This document shows, piece after piece, positions 34,154-43,723 of a stretch of DNA of 64,000 bases. The translations under genes were made by a program, and so were the position numbers. How positions within the stretch are numbered: the stretch's first letter is position 1; the number at the start of each line of letters is the position of its first letter. The notes under the pieces are model-generated. The model saw only the letters and a list, made by a program, of their open reading frames with translations, made no database searches and was not told the origin of the DNA. This stretch comes from Bacillus sp. FJAT-28004 (lineage in GTDB: Bacteria; Bacillota; Bacilli; Paenibacillales; Paenibacillaceae). The DNA lies in NCBI RefSeq assembly GCF_001280845.1, contig NZ_LGHP01000001.1, forward strand, positions 1,574,435-1,638,434, given 5' to 3'.

Positions 34154-35134
34154 TTAAGGCATATTTATGCCTCTTGCGCTTACTAGAAGCGTGTACCATT
34201 GCTCCCTGGTCATAAGTTCCGATTGCTTCGCCGCATCCTTGCAAGCTACGATACGCTTAGGATTAATGGTGCCAATTACAGGCTGAATACGAGCAGGATG
34301 CTTCATTAACCAAGCGAGCACGATCGCTTCCGGCGTGGTGCCATTCTCATCAGCTATTTGTTTAACGAGAGCAGCTGTTTTCAATTCAGATTCCGTTGCG
34401 TTATCGGAAACTCTGCCAGAAAATTTCCCCTGCGCCAGCGGTCCCCATGCTTGAATTTGAATATTTTCCATTTGCATAAATTCCATAAGACCTTCAGCAA
34501 AATTATCCTTTAAGCCTGCTTTTTGGTTGACATGGACGCCTTGGTCGATAAAGTCATGACGAAGCAGACTTAGCTCAAGCTGGTTAACGACAATGGGGTC
34601 AGGAAGGGCGCTTTGCAAGAAACGAATTTGCCCAGGGCTCATATTGGAGACGCCAAAGTTGCGAACTTTACCAGACAGCTTCAGCTTCGTGAAGGCTTCT
34701 GCAATTTCATCAGGCTCCATGAGCGGATCAGGACGATGAAGCAGCAAAACATCTAAGTACTCTGTGCCAAGCCGTTCCAATATGCCATCCACAGACGATA
34801 AAATATGCTCTTTCGAAAAGTTAAAGCGACCCGGCAAAATCCCATCGGAGAGCTGAATGCCTACTTTGGATTGAATGACGAGCTGCTCACGAAGCTTGGG
34901 CTGCTGTTTAAGAACTTGTCCGAATACGGACTCTGCTTTGCCTCTTGAATAAATGTCCGCATGATCATACATCGTTATACCGATTGACAGTGCGGCTTCT
35001 ACCGCTTCTTCTGCCTGCTTGATGTGATCGGTTGTTATCGGATCTGCTAGATCCCAGCTTCCGCCAAAACCCATGCAGCCTAACACTAGACGACTGTCTG
35101 ATATTCCACGACGTTCTAATGGCATCATTTTCAT
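34154..35134 (-). CDS. Aldo/keto reductase
   Basis: 326-residue cytoplasmic NAD(P)H-dependent (beta/alpha)8 oxidoreductase. It has MYDHADIYSRGKAE (catalytic Asp and Tyr), Lys in VIQSKVG and His in LDVLLLHRPDP. GVSNMSPGQIRF and the C-terminal VIGTINPKRI are cofactor-site patterns. It resembles the YdhF-like subgroup. GGAGGTTGATTACGA precedes the ATG. Substrate unknown; it is divergent from the esterase gene. Confidence 0.92.
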   Translation of the reverse strand: MKMMPLERRGISDSRLVLGCMGFGGSWDLADPITTDHIKQAEEAVEAALSIGITMYDHADIYSRGKAESVFGQVLKQQPKLREQLVIQSKVGIQLSDGILPGRFNFSKEHILSSVDGILERLGTEYLDVLLLHRPDPLMEPDEIAEAFTKLKLSGKVRNFGVSNMSPGQIRFLQSALPDPIVVNQLELSLLRHDFIDQGVHVNQKAGLKDNFAEGLMEFMQMENIQIQAWGPLAQGKFSGRVSDNATESELKTAALVKQIADENGTTPEAIVLAWLMKHPARIQPVIGTINPKRIVACKDAAKQSELMTREQWYTLLVSARGINMP

Positions 35135-35281
35135 TCGTAATCAACCTCCATAAATTGTTTTTATCCCGAGACGATTTCTATTATACCTTTCTATCGCTAT
35201 ACATATAAGGACTGAAAAAAAGTTCACTAACTAACCTTAGAACGTATAGGTCGCTAGAATAACTTATTTGAATAACTTCGA

Positions 35282-35310
35282 TTGCAAGCGCTTCATATTG
35301 ATGCTACATT
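35282..35310 (+). promoter_or_regulatory. Candidate promoter of the esterase gene with a cre-like core
   Basis: TTGCAA, 17 bases and TACATT form a promoter. The spacer contains AAGCGCTT, the symmetric core of CcpA cre sites, although the outer positions match the consensus poorly. Confidence 0.4.
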
Positions 35311-35375
35311 ACTAATGTCAGGTATAACTAGAATAAGCGATATAAAAACATAGCTATTAATAGGAGGAATGCAGA

Positions 35376-36161
35376 TTGGCACTCATTACTTGCAACTTTT
35401 TTTCTGAGGCATTAGGCCTCAGCACATCGATGACCGTTATTTTGCCGCAGCAGACTTCCTCGCAAATCGGGATGAATAATCGCAGCAGTCAGAAGCTGCA
35501 TAAAACGTTATATTTACTGCATGGATTGTCCGATGACGATACGATTTGGATGCGCAGAACTTCTATCGAACGTTATGTAGCCGAACAAGGTTTTGCGGTT
35601 GTAATGCCAAATGTGCATCAAAGCTTTTATACGGATATGGAATATGGTAATAAATATTGGACGTTTCTAACCGAAGAACTTCCGGCCGTTGCACGCTCCT
35701 TCTTCCCTCTATCGGATGCCCGTGAGGATAATTTTGTCGCTGGTCTATCAATGGGCGGCTATGGCGCATTTAAATGGGCGTTAAGGCATCCCGATCGCTT
35801 TGCAGCAGCTGGCAGCTTGTCTGGTGCGTTAGATATGGTTGATATGGTGAAAAGGACAGATATGTCTGAAATGAAGCGGCTTTTCCATCTTATCTATGGT
35901 GATAAAGATATTAAAGGCACCAATGAAGATTTGCTGCATCTTGTGGCTGAACGTGCTAAGCAGGGTTCCGCAAAGCCATTACTCTATCAATGCTGCGGCA
36001 CGGAGGATTTTCTATACAATGATAATATCGCCTTCCGTGATGCGTGCGAGCAAGCGAGTTATCCTTTAACTTATGTTGAAGGCCCAGGCAGTCATGAATG
36101 GAGCTATTGGGACACGCATATACAGCATTTTTTAGAATGGCTGCCAAAAGAGAATGAGTAA
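35376..36161 (+). CDS. Alpha/beta-hydrolase esterase (EstA/tributyrin esterase type)
   Basis: 261 aa, no signal peptide. It belongs to the esterase-D-like family (PF00756). The nucleophile is S125 in VAGLSMGGYGAFKWAL, the oxyanion region is LYLLHGLSDDDTIWMR and the His is in GPGSHEWSYWD. Related enzymes act as short-chain or acetyl/feruloyl esterases, which would suit the neighbouring arabinofuranosidase. The start is TTG with AGGAGG eight bases upstream. Confidence 0.9.
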   Translation: MALITCNFFSEALGLSTSMTVILPQQTSSQIGMNNRSSQKLHKTLYLLHGLSDDDTIWMRRTSIERYVAEQGFAVVMPNVHQSFYTDMEYGNKYWTFLTEELPAVARSFFPLSDAREDNFVAGLSMGGYGAFKWALRHPDRFAAAGSLSGALDMVDMVKRTDMSEMKRLFHLIYGDKDIKGTNEDLLHLVAERAKQGSAKPLLYQCCGTEDFLYNDNIAFRDACEQASYPLTYVEGPGSHEWSYWDTHIQHFLEWLPKENE

Positions 36162-36166
36162 GAAGG

Positions 36167-36203
36167 AAGCTACCGAGCCGAAAGGCTGGTAGCTTTTTTT
36201 TTT
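36167..36203 (+). terminator. Terminator of the esterase gene
   Basis: AAGCTACC.AGCC pairs with GGCT.GGTAGCTT around GAAA, with ten T residues. Confidence 0.9.
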
Positions 36204-36213
36204 ATAAGAAGGG

Positions 36214-36242
36214 TTGCAAAATGTATCCGCTGCCATTATGAT
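36214..36242 (+). promoter_or_regulatory. Sigma-A promoter of the GH51 gene
   Basis: TTGCAA, 17 bases and TATGAT lie about 100 bases upstream of the start codon. Confidence 0.55.
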
Positions 36243-36249
36243 TTGATTA

Positions 36250-36291
36250 GGATTAATACATAAGTTTATGGATGAATAAATATATTAATCC
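36250..36291. repeat. Inverted repeat in the GH51 gene leader
   Basis: GGATTAATA (36250-36258) and its exact complement TATTAATCC (36283-36291) are separated by 24 bases, just after the promoter. It is a possible operator pair or leader hairpin. Confidence 0.5.
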
Positions 36292-36344
36292 AACTCTTCG
36301 GTCAAGTCTATTCATTCTATTATATTGAAGCGAGGTCGATTCAT

Positions 36345-37838
36345 TTGGCAAACCGCATAACCATTAACGCCGATTTGGCGGCAGGCACGATTAATCGTAA
36401 TATTTATGGACATTTCTCTGAGCATTTGGGACGTTGTATTTATGAAGGCATATGGGTAGGTGAGGATTCTCCTATTCCGAACACGAACGGCATTCGCAAT
36501 GATATAGTCGCGGCGCTTAAACAGCTGAAAATTCCTGTTCTTCGTTGGCCGGGCGGTTGTTTCGCTGACGAATATCATTGGAAGGATGGCATTGGTCCGC
36601 GCGAGTCACGCAAGCGAATGATCAACACACACTGGGGCGGCGTTGTGGAGAACAATCATTTTGGCACGCATGAGTTTTTAATGCTGTGTGAAATGCTTGA
36701 ATGCGAGCCTTACATCTCAGGCAACGTGGGCAGCGGCACCGTGCAGGAAATGTCTGAGTGGGTAGAATACATGACATTTGACGGTGTATCGCCAATGGCA
36801 GAATTACGCACGGAAAACGGTAGAGAAAAGCCGTGGAACGTGAAATATTTTGGCGTCGGCAACGAGAACTGGGGCTGCGGCGGCAACATGCGCCCTGAAT
36901 ATTATGCGGATCTATATCGTAGATATCAAACCTATGTACGCAATTATGGCGAGAATAAAATTCATAAAATCGCTTGTGGACCAAACGTAGATGATTACCG
37001 CTGGATGGACGTTGTCATGCGGGAAGCACATAGAATGATGGATGCGATATCCTTGCACTATTACACGATTCCAGGTGAGTTTTGGACAGAAAAAGGTGCG
37101 GCAACGGGCTTCTCTGAGGATGTATGGTATAGTACGCTGAAGAAAACGTTCTTTATGGACGAGTTGATTACACGTCATTCTGCTATTATGGATCGTTATG
37201 ATCCAAGCAAGCGCATTGGTCTCATCGTTGATGAATGGGGTACTTGGTACGATGTAGAGCCTGGAACAAACCCAGGATTCCTGTATCAGCAGAACACGAT
37301 TCGTGATGCTCTTGTAGCAGGCATTACCCTTCATATTTTCCACGATCATTGTGATCGGGTACAAATGGCTAATATTGCTCAGGTGATCAATGTGCTGCAA
37401 TCTGTCATTTTGACTGAGGGAGAGAAAATGGTGCTGACACCAACGTATCACGTTTTTGATATGTACAAGGTGCATCAGGATGCAACGCTTCTTACAACAT
37501 CGATCGATAGTCAGGATTATGCGCATAACGATCAAAAGATCCCGCAAGTATCCGTATCGGCATCGAAGGACGCGAATGGCCGCATACATGTAAGCTTGTG
37601 TAATTTGGACAATCAGTCCGGCGCGGACGTGGAGATTGATCTTCGCGGGTTGGCAGGTGAAGGGCTAAAGGTATCTGGTACGGAGCTTACGGCTGCCATT
37701 AAGGATGCTCACAACACTTTCGAAAACCCAGAAGCTGTTGCGCCAACCGCATATCAAGCATTCACTGTGGCCGGATCGAAGATTAGCGCGAAGCTTTCGC
37801 CGATGTCTGTAACGATGCTTGAGCTGATTTCGGAATAG
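36345..37838 (+). CDS. Alpha-L-arabinofuranosidase, glycoside hydrolase family 51
   Basis: 497-residue cytoplasmic GH51 enzyme removing terminal arabinofuranosyl groups from imported arabino- or arabinoxylo-oligosaccharides. The acid/base is E174 in [12 protein letters not shown] and the nucleophile is E297 in [31 protein letters not shown] is a GH51 hallmark. The C-terminal beta-sandwich is present, so it is full length. The start is TTG with GAGGT upstream. It is followed at 12 bases by a small Cys-rich gene in the same transcript. Confidence 0.95.
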   Translation: MANRITINADLAAGTINRNIYGHFSEHLGRCIYEGIWVGEDSPIPNTNGIRNDIVAALKQLKIPVLRWPGGCFADEYHWKDGIGPRESRKRMINTHWGGVVENNHFGTHEFLMLCEMLECEPYISGNVGSGTVQEMSEWVEYMTFDGVSPMAELRTENGREKPWNVKYFGVGNENWGCGGNMRPEYYADLYRRYQTYVRNYGENKIHKIACGPNVDDYRWMDVVMREAHRMMDAISLHYYTIPGEFWTEKGAATGFSEDVWYSTLKKTFFMDELITRHSAIMDRYDPSKRIGLIVDEWGTWYDVEPGTNPGFLYQQNTIRDALVAGITLHIFHDHCDRVQMANIAQVINVLQSVILTEGEKMVLTPTYHVFDMYKVHQDATLLTTSIDSQDYAHNDQKIPQVSVSASKDANGRIHVSLCNLDNQSGADVEIDLRGLAGEGLKVSGTELTAAIKDAHNTFENPEAVAPTAYQAFTVAGSKISAKLSPMSVTMLELISE

Positions 37839-37850
37839 GATACCTTAGCC

Positions 37851-38123
37851 ATGAGCAGCAAAAATCAATGCAAAGGCTGCCGCGATGATTATCGGGTTAC
37901 TGATGAGCAGATCGATCGTATTTTGGCGGCTCCAATGTTTCAAACGGATATCAGTGTGCCAGACGATGTATACGAACAACGTTTGCAGCAATGCAGAGAT
38001 TGTCCGAAATTTCAGTATGGCACGACATGTGTCGTTTGCGGCTGCTTCGTTCGTATAGCTGCCAAATATAAAGATCGTGCTTGTCCGAATCCGGGGAATA
38101 GCCGCTGGACGAAATATGCTTGA
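37851..38123 (+). CDS. Small cysteine-rich zinc-ribbon-like protein (DUF6171-like)
   Basis: 90 aa, nine cysteines. Pairs are CKGC near the N-terminus, then CRDCPKF, CVVCGCFVRI and a final Cys in DRACPNP, giving likely one or two zinc sites. The sequence QCRDCPKFQYGTTCVVCGCF is typical of the small Bacillota family I know as DUF6171; its function is unknown. It lies 12 bases after the GH51 gene and ends before a terminator, so it is probably co-transcribed. A link to arabinose metabolism is not implied. Confidence 0.75.
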   Translation: MSSKNQCKGCRDDYRVTDEQIDRILAAPMFQTDISVPDDVYEQRLQQCRDCPKFQYGTTCVVCGCFVRIAAKYKDRACPNPGNSRWTKYA

Positions 38124-38143
38124 ATAGATGTGAATAGGGTTGT

Positions 38144-38187
38144 TAGAGCTGCTCTCTGTCTAGATGGAGAGCGGCTCTATTTATTTT
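38144..38187 (+). terminator. Terminator of the GH51 transcript
   Basis: TAGAGC.GCTCTC pairs with GAGAGC.GCTCTA around a ten-base loop, followed by TTTATTTT. Confidence 0.8.
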
Positions 38188-38227
38188 ACATGGACTGCGG
38201 GAATTCTTCCTCCTATAACCTGAATTT

Positions 38228-38279
38228 ACGGACAAGGTGAAGCGCCTAGAAACGGCGACGATCACTCTGTCCGTTTTTT
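38228..38279 (+). terminator. Second, orphan terminator-like hairpin
   Basis: ACGGACA..TGA pairs with TCA..TGTCCGT around an inner CGCC/GGCG stem, followed by six T residues. No gene lies between it and the preceding terminator. It may end a short RNA or insulate the downstream operon. Confidence 0.6.
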
Positions 38280-38313
38280 CATGCCTATTGTATTGGAATT
38301 TTCCAAGACCCCA

Positions 38314-38380
38314 CTTACTTAATATCTTATAAGAAATTCTTGAAATCACAGAAATTTATCAGATAGGAGGATGCTATTAT
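38314..38380 (+). promoter_or_regulatory. Regulated promoter of the glycan-uptake operon (conserved box copy 1)
   Basis: The 44 bp at 38314-38357 match those at 49172-49215 at 40 positions. Shared elements are the palindrome TCTTATAAGA and three GAAAT motifs spaced exactly 9 bp (38333, 38342, 38351). TATTAT (38375-38380) follows at 17 bp, but there is no good -35, which suggests activator dependence. AraC-type HTH regulators bind repeated half-sites in this way. The YesN-type protein at 43720-45345 is the natural candidate. Confidence 0.65.
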
Positions 38381-38409
38381 ACAAATATAAACAAAGACGA
38401 GGTGATGAT

Positions 38410-39357
38410 ATGCAAGCGAAATTGGCAGCGGACGCCATTCCCCTCTCCAAAAAGCGGGATTCATGGATAAGGTCAATAAAAAAGTATAAGGTGATGTATG
38501 CTCTTTTATTCCCGGCATTGATTTATTTTGCCGTATTCAAATACATTCCTTTGGCGGGAATCATTATTGCTTTTAAAAACTACAACCTGGCTTTGGGCCT
38601 ATGGGATAGCCCATGGGTGGGATTGAAAAATTTCAAAGATTTTATTAACGGCGTTTATTTCTGGGACATCATGAGAAATACGATTATTATTTCGCTGTAT
38701 AAGCTTTTGTTCGGTTTCTCGGCTCCCATCGTACTTGCTTTGCTTCTTAATGAAGTTCACACCCAATGGTTTAAGAAAATCGTACAAACCATCACTTATT
38801 TACCCCATTTTCTGTCTTGGGTCATTGTTTATGGTTTGATGGTAGCATTATTAGCCCCGGGAGATGGCCTTTTTAATATGATTTTGAAGGAAAATGGCGT
38901 TCAACCCATCTCCTTTCTAACAGAACCTGAATGGGGAAGACTGCTGGTCATTTCATCTGAAATATGGAAGGACATTGGATGGGGAGCGATACTGTACCTT
39001 GCCGCATTAGCAGGTATTGATCCAAGCTTATATGAAGCGGCTCGAATGGATGGCGCTTCCAAATGGAGACAGCTATGGCATGTAACATTACCCGGCATTC
39101 GAGGAGTCATTATTCTGATGCTAATCCTCAAATTAAGCCATATCCTGGACGCTGGTTTTGACCAAATCTTCATGTTTGCCAACAGTTTTAACCAGGAGAA
39201 GATCGATATTATCGACACATGGGTATACCGTGAAGGGCTGGAGCGTCTTAAGATTGGTTTGGCTACTGCTGTGGGACTGTTTAAAGCTGTCATCGGATTT
39301 GTTTTAGTTTTGGCTGCGAACAAGCTCGCCAAAAAATTCGATGGGCAAATTTGGTGA
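38410..39357 (+). CDS. Carbohydrate ABC transporter permease, LplB family
   Basis: 315-residue inner membrane permease with six helices. The EAA loop is YEAARMDGASKWRQLWHVTL. LLFPALIYFAVFKYIPLAGI and the N-terminal basic stretch are typical of LplB/YtcQ-associated oligosaccharide transporters. ATG 38410 is preceded by GAGGTGATGAT; an upstream in-frame ATG at 38371 would lie over the promoter -10. It is the first gene of the locus. Complex oligosaccharide import is inferred; the ATPase (MsmK/UgpC-like) must be encoded elsewhere. Confidence 0.92.
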   Translation: MQAKLAADAIPLSKKRDSWIRSIKKYKVMYALLFPALIYFAVFKYIPLAGIIIAFKNYNLALGLWDSPWVGLKNFKDFINGVYFWDIMRNTIIISLYKLLFGFSAPIVLALLLNEVHTQWFKKIVQTITYLPHFLSWVIVYGLMVALLAPGDGLFNMILKENGVQPISFLTEPEWGRLLVISSEIWKDIGWGAILYLAALAGIDPSLYEAARMDGASKWRQLWHVTLPGIRGVIILMLILKLSHILDAGFDQIFMFANSFNQEKIDIIDTWVYREGLERLKIGLATAVGLFKAVIGFVLVLAANKLAKKFDGQIW

Positions 39358-39370
39358 GGTGGTATGGGAT

Positions 39371-40240
39371 ATGATTAAGCTGACAATCGGGGAAAAGGCA
39401 TGGCAAGCAACCGTTTATATTATTCTTATTTTGCTATCACTACTTTGCTTACTTCCCTTTTTATATGTGGTTGCTGTTTCGGTAACACCAGAATCAGAAG
39501 TGGTAAGAAGAGGGATTGTTATTATACCAGAATCCTTTACCTTTGTAGCTTATAAAGAAGTATTCATTTCTAATGGTATAGGTCAGGCGTATAAAATTAC
39601 GTTGTTTCGAACCATTGTAGGCACTGCGTTAAATGTGTTTTTTACGGTAATCGCGGCGTACCCGTTATCCAAAAAATATTTGCCGGGACGCAGTCCGTTT
39701 TTAATATTCATTGTGTTTACCATGATGTTTAGCGGGGGGCTAATTCCGACTTATTTGTTAGTCCGCTCTTTGGGGTTGCTAAATAGTCCATGGGTATTGA
39801 TTATTCCGCATCTCATTAGTGCATTTAATCTGGTGATTATTAAAGGCTTTTTCGAGCAATTGCCTGCTGAAATCGAGGAATCGGCGAGAGTAGACGGCGC
39901 AAGCGAACTTCAATCGTTATGGAAAATCATTTTACCCCTGTCCATGCCTGTCCTTGCCACGATTTCTTTATTTTACGCAGTGGGGCATTGGAACAGTTAT
40001 TTCGATGCCATTGTTTATATCAATGATTCGAACTTAATGCCGCTTCAAGTTGTCTTGCGCAACATTCTGCTTAACATCGCAAATCAAAGCGCTGAGTCCA
40101 TTGCCAGTTCCGGAACGGTTAGCCAGTTCGCTGTGCAAATGGCTGCTGTGGTCGTGACTACGATCCCGATTCTGATCGTTTATCCATTTATGCAAAAACA
40201 TTTTACTAAGGGTATGCTCATGGGATCGATAAAAGGTTAA
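39371..40240 (+). CDS. Carbohydrate ABC transporter permease, AraQ/YtcP family
   Basis: 289-residue second permease of the importer. It has six helices and the EAA loop IEESARVDGASELQSLWKII. The region SVTPESEVVRRGIVIIPESF is typical of YtcP/LplC proteins. I prefer ATG 39371 because GAGGTGG lies eight bases upstream; an upstream in-frame ATG (39341) would overlap the first permease. A promoter and the binding-protein gene follow. Confidence 0.92.
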   Translation: MIKLTIGEKAWQATVYIILILLSLLCLLPFLYVVAVSVTPESEVVRRGIVIIPESFTFVAYKEVFISNGIGQAYKITLFRTIVGTALNVFFTVIAAYPLSKKYLPGRSPFLIFIVFTMMFSGGLIPTYLLVRSLGLLNSPWVLIIPHLISAFNLVIIKGFFEQLPAEIEESARVDGASELQSLWKIILPLSMPVLATISLFYAVGHWNSYFDAIVYINDSNLMPLQVVLRNILLNIANQSAESIASSGTVSQFAVQMAAVVVTTIPILIVYPFMQKHFTKGMLMGSIKG

Positions 40241-40259
40241 AAGGCAATTCTTATCTAGG

Positions 40260-40288
40260 TTGTTACGGGGAAACCGTGATAATATACA
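40260..40288 (+). promoter_or_regulatory. Promoter of the solute-binding lipoprotein gene
   Basis: TTGTTA, a 17-base spacer and TATACA lie 19 bases before the ATG. It suggests extra independent expression of the binding protein. The spacer contains a small CGG...CCG dyad. Confidence 0.6.
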
Positions 40289-40306
40289 AGCAAAGGAGAG
40301 GTCAAT

Positions 40307-41893
40307 ATGCAACGTACAAAGATTTCACTTACCATTCTGGCTGCTATAGTAGGGGTGGGAACGCTATTGTCAGGATGCGGGGAACAAGAAGAAGTTAAGC
40401 CGACAGCTTCGAGCAGCTCGCCATCCGCGGATAACAAGTTTGCGAACAAAATGAAAATCACGATGTTTAACCAAGGTACTTTCAACGCTGCCGCTCCGAT
40501 ACCTCCACGTGATGAAGATATTCAACGGCAAATGCTGGAAAAGGCAATGAACATCGACTTGGATATGACGATTCCTCAAGCTGGGCAAGCAACAACCAAA
40601 TTAAATACGCTTATTGCAGGCGGAGATATTCCAGATTTACTTTTCTTGAAGAGTCGGTCTGATCTCGCGCAATATTATGACCAAGGCGTTCTTGCGGATT
40701 TGACTCCTTATCTGGATCAATTTCCTGAATTGCAGAAACGTTTTAGCAACGACTCTTGGGAGGCGGTGTCCTATCAAGGAAAAACGATTGGAGTTCCAGG
40801 TTATGATAATGTAAACGGTATCAGTCGAAGCTTCTTCATCCGTAACGATTGGTTGAAAAAGCTGAATATGGAAGTGCCAACGACACCTGACGAGCTGTTT
40901 GAAGTAATGAAAGCCTTTACAGAGAAAGACCCGGACGGTAATGGCAAAAACGATACGTACGGTTTCATCGGCGGTATGAATAAAGAAGGCAATCTGCAAA
41001 CCTACGGTTTCGATAGCCTGATGTGGATGTTTGGCGTCAATCCTCCTTCGGCCATTGAAGTGATAGATAATAAACCGGTATTCCTATTTATCGATCCCAA
41101 AATGAAAGAGGCGCTCGCTTACATTAATAAAATGATGGCAGCCAATGTAGTAGACCCAGACTGGGTGACGATGAATTCGCCAGATTTGTTGGACCAAAAG
41201 TTATTTAAGGGTAAAGTTGGCTTCATGATAAGAGATGCCCGCAGGCTGGAACCGGATTATCAGCAGAAAATGAAAGAAATCAGCGGTGAGGTGCCGGAAT
41301 GGATCGTTATTCCTCCAATGAAAGGTCCTTACGGTGATCAAATTGTAGAGAGAAAATCGTTCCAAGGCAATTCATGGGCCATATCCAAGAAAGCGGATAA
41401 GGACAAAATCATTCGTATCTTGTCCATGCTGAATTATCTCTTTACGGACAAAGAAGCATATCCGAATTTTGCATACGGAATTAAAGGGATTCATTGGGAT
41501 TTGGTGGACGGCAAGATCAAAAATAAAACCTCTGAATTATCGAAGGAAATGAAAGAAAAGTACCTATGGGTCGATCATTATAGAATGCCGCGCCGTGGTG
41601 ATGATGCTGAGTATTTCAGTTTCCAGAATCCTAAGACGACAGAAGCTTTCGTGAACAATCAGAAATACGTGGGGCCAACGTTGCCCGGAAATTTATTGAC
41701 TGCAGACCCTAGCGATTCCTTGGCAACTGACCGCTCACGTTTCATTAATGAAAGCTTAGTCAAATTTATGACGGGCAAAGACCCTCTTTCCAACTGGGAC
41801 AATTTCCTCCAAACGTTGGATACCAAGTTTGACATGCAGAAATATAAGGAAACAGCAATCAAGCAATTTAAAGAAGCAGGATTAATCAAGTAA
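40307..41893 (+). CDS. Extracellular solute-binding lipoprotein (LplA/YtcQ type)
   Basis: 528-residue lipoprotein with signal ending TLLSGCG. The type I/II carbohydrate-binding fold includes TKLNTLIAGGDIPDLLFLKS and DPDGNGKNDTYGF, a Ca-binding-like loop common in LplA proteins. Length fits binding proteins for large oligosaccharides. The ATG follows AAAGGAGAGG. It is the ligand-specific component of the adjacent permeases. A terminator follows, probably reducing read-through into the regulator genes. Confidence 0.92.
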   Translation: MQRTKISLTILAAIVGVGTLLSGCGEQEEVKPTASSSSPSADNKFANKMKITMFNQGTFNAAAPIPPRDEDIQRQMLEKAMNIDLDMTIPQAGQATTKLNTLIAGGDIPDLLFLKSRSDLAQYYDQGVLADLTPYLDQFPELQKRFSNDSWEAVSYQGKTIGVPGYDNVNGISRSFFIRNDWLKKLNMEVPTTPDELFEVMKAFTEKDPDGNGKNDTYGFIGGMNKEGNLQTYGFDSLMWMFGVNPPSAIEVIDNKPVFLFIDPKMKEALAYINKMMAANVVDPDWVTMNSPDLLDQKLFKGKVGFMIRDARRLEPDYQQKMKEISGEVPEWIVIPPMKGPYGDQIVERKSFQGNSWAISKKADKDKIIRILSMLNYLFTDKEAYPNFAYGIKGIHWDLVDGKIKNKTSELSKEMKEKYLWVDHYRMPRRGDDAEYFSFQNPKTTEAFVNNQKYVGPTLPGNLLTADPSDSLATDRSRFINESLVKFMTGKDPLSNWDNFLQTLDTKFDMQKYKETAIKQFKEAGLIK

Positions 41894-41901
41894 AATAAAC
41901 G

Positions 41902-41938
41902 AAGAGAGTGGCTATTAGTAGCCCCTCTCTTTATTGTC
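41902..41938 (+). terminator. Terminator after the binding-protein gene
   Basis: AAGAGAG.GGCTA pairs with TAGCC.CTCTCTT, followed by TTATTGT. Probably partial, before the two-component genes. Confidence 0.65.
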
Positions 41939-41983
41939 ATGTGCTATTCTTAGTTTAATACGGAATTAAAAGGAAGATGATCG

Positions 41984-43723
41984 ATGCGAAGAAGAATCAG
42001 CTTGCCTTTAAAACTATTTTTTATCGTGTTTGCGTTTGTATTAAGCTGCATAATCTTGATAAGCCAATTGTCTTATCGCTATGTCCAAAAGGAAATAAGA
42101 ACCAATGATATTTATTACACCAACCAAATACTTGATAAGGTCGATCAGTATTTCACCGTTAATTTTTCCTCCTTCCAGACGATCCTGTTCTCGGTCGAAA
42201 CATCGGTGAAAGCCAACATTGACAATACGGAAGTGATCAAAAAGCAATTAAGAGAGCTATATGAACTCAACAGTAATTACGTCAGTAATATTTACCTAAT
42301 TAAAAGCGATTTATCTATTCTAGGCGGAAGTACACCTACCCGAATATTCGATGAACCTTTAGCTGAAAGAGAACCTTTGTTTGATGCGGCTGACAAGAAC
42401 AGAAGGACTACCTTTGTCAGTGCTCCTTACAAATCCAAGTATTCAGGCTGGACAGTTACGATGGTTCGATATCTAAACGGCGCTCCGTTTCCTATGGCCA
42501 TTGCAGTAGATTTGGATCTAAATGCCATTGAAGAAACCTTGTTCAAGATTAATAAAAAAGAACAAATGAATCTAGCTCTGATCACCGCATCGGGTAAAAT
42601 CATTGCCGGATTTTCGGAAAATATAGGACCACTGAATATTCAAGATCACACTTTTACAATCGGGGAAACGTCAGCGGAACAAATTCTTGATACTGCTGAA
42701 ACAAGCCTTCAACTGCATACCAAGGATGGTTTGCCGGTCTCCCTTCTGAAAAAACCGACGGAGAAATTCAATTGGACAATCATCTCGATCAACGATGAAT
42801 CACGCTTGAAAGCTGCTTTGTCCAGACTAGAAACCTATTATATCGGGCTTCTAGCCGCGGGTTTTCTCTTAAGTTTGATCATTTCCTTTTTTATTGCCAA
42901 ATATATAAGGAATCCGCTCTATGCGCTCAAAACAAAAATGAAGCGGGTGGAGCAAGGCGACCTGACAACTACAATAACGATTAACCGAAACGATGAGTTT
43001 GGAGATCTTTCCCGAGCCTTCGATCGTATGCTGCGGCAAATTGTGGAACTGATTCGGCGAGCGGAGCTTCATAATGAACTTGAGCGGAAGCTGGAAATCC
43101 AAGTGCTGCAGTCGCAAATAAATCCTCATTTTCTGTATAACACGCTTGGTTCTATCAGCAATGTTATACGCCTAGGACAAATAGAGAAAGTAGATGTGGT
43201 GATCGGGTCTCTCATTTCATTGTTGGAATACGGGATAGATGACGCTTCGGAGAAGGTTTCACTACGTCAGGAATTGCGAAATGTATCGGACTATATCGAG
43301 ATCCAGAACATCCGTTATAACAGGAATTTCCAATTGATTGAGAATATCGAAGCAGGGTTAATAGATTTTTCGGTTTTTCGAATGCTGCTGCAGCCCCTTG
43401 TGGAGAATAGTATCTTCCATGGTTATAACGGAGGGGGGATCGAGGGTTCGATTACGATTCATGCGTACAGGGAGGGCGGCATCGTCATCATAGAAGTAGT
43501 TGATCAAGGCGAGGGAATTCCAGCTGATAAAATAAAGCATATTTTAATTTCAGAACCGAGTGATGTGGAAGTAAAAAGGAAAAGAATCGGATTAAATAAT
43601 ATTCATGGCCGAATAAGACTTCATTACGGAGAACAGTTCGGGCTCCAAATCATAAGCATACCTAAGGAAATAACCCGTGTTCGCGCTTTATTCCCAGCAG
43701 GCTTGTTTAAAGGAGATGCATGA
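41984..43723 (+). CDS. YesM-family membrane sensor histidine kinase
   Basis: 579 aa. One helix at about 10-28, an extracellular sensor domain of about 250 residues, a second helix near 285-305 and a HAMP region (ALKTKMKRVEQGDLTTTITI) are visible. His_kinase (PF06580) has the phospho-acceptor in LQSQINPHFLYNTLGSISNV, and HATPase has LVENSIFHGYNGGG. It is coupled to the YesN-type regulator by an ATGA overlap. Such pairs sense external oligosaccharides and activate glycan-utilisation genes. Confidence 0.94.
   Translation: MRRRISLPLKLFFIVFAFVLSCIILISQLSYRYVQKEIRTNDIYYTNQILDKVDQYFTVNFSSFQTILFSVETSVKANIDNTEVIKKQLRELYELNSNYVSNIYLIKSDLSILGGSTPTRIFDEPLAEREPLFDAADKNRRTTFVSAPYKSKYSGWTVTMVRYLNGAPFPMAIAVDLDLNAIEETLFKINKKEQMNLALITASGKIIAGFSENIGPLNIQDHTFTIGETSAEQILDTAETSLQLHTKDGLPVSLLKKPTEKFNWTIISINDESRLKAALSRLETYYIGLLAAGFLLSLIISFFIAKYIRNPLYALKTKMKRVEQGDLTTTITINRNDEFGDLSRAFDRMLRQIVELIRRAELHNELERKLEIQVLQSQINPHFLYNTLGSISNVIRLGQIEKVDVVIGSLISLLEYGIDDASEKVSLRQELRNVSDYIEIQNIRYNRNFQLIENIEAGLIDFSVFRMLLQPLVENSIFHGYNGGGIEGSITIHAYREGGIVIIEVVDQGEGIPADKIKHILISEPSDVEVKRKRIGLNNIHGRIRLHYGEQFGLQIISIPKEITRVRALFPAGLFKGDA

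Noticed and set aside
35282..35295. cre (CcpA) site before the esterase gene
   Set aside because: Only the AAGCGCTT core fits; outer consensus positions do not, so I do not list it as a separate feature.
36912..37589. 225-codon open frame antisense to the GH51 gene
   Set aside because: Shadow of a strongly coding gene; composition and lack of a start signal argue against it.
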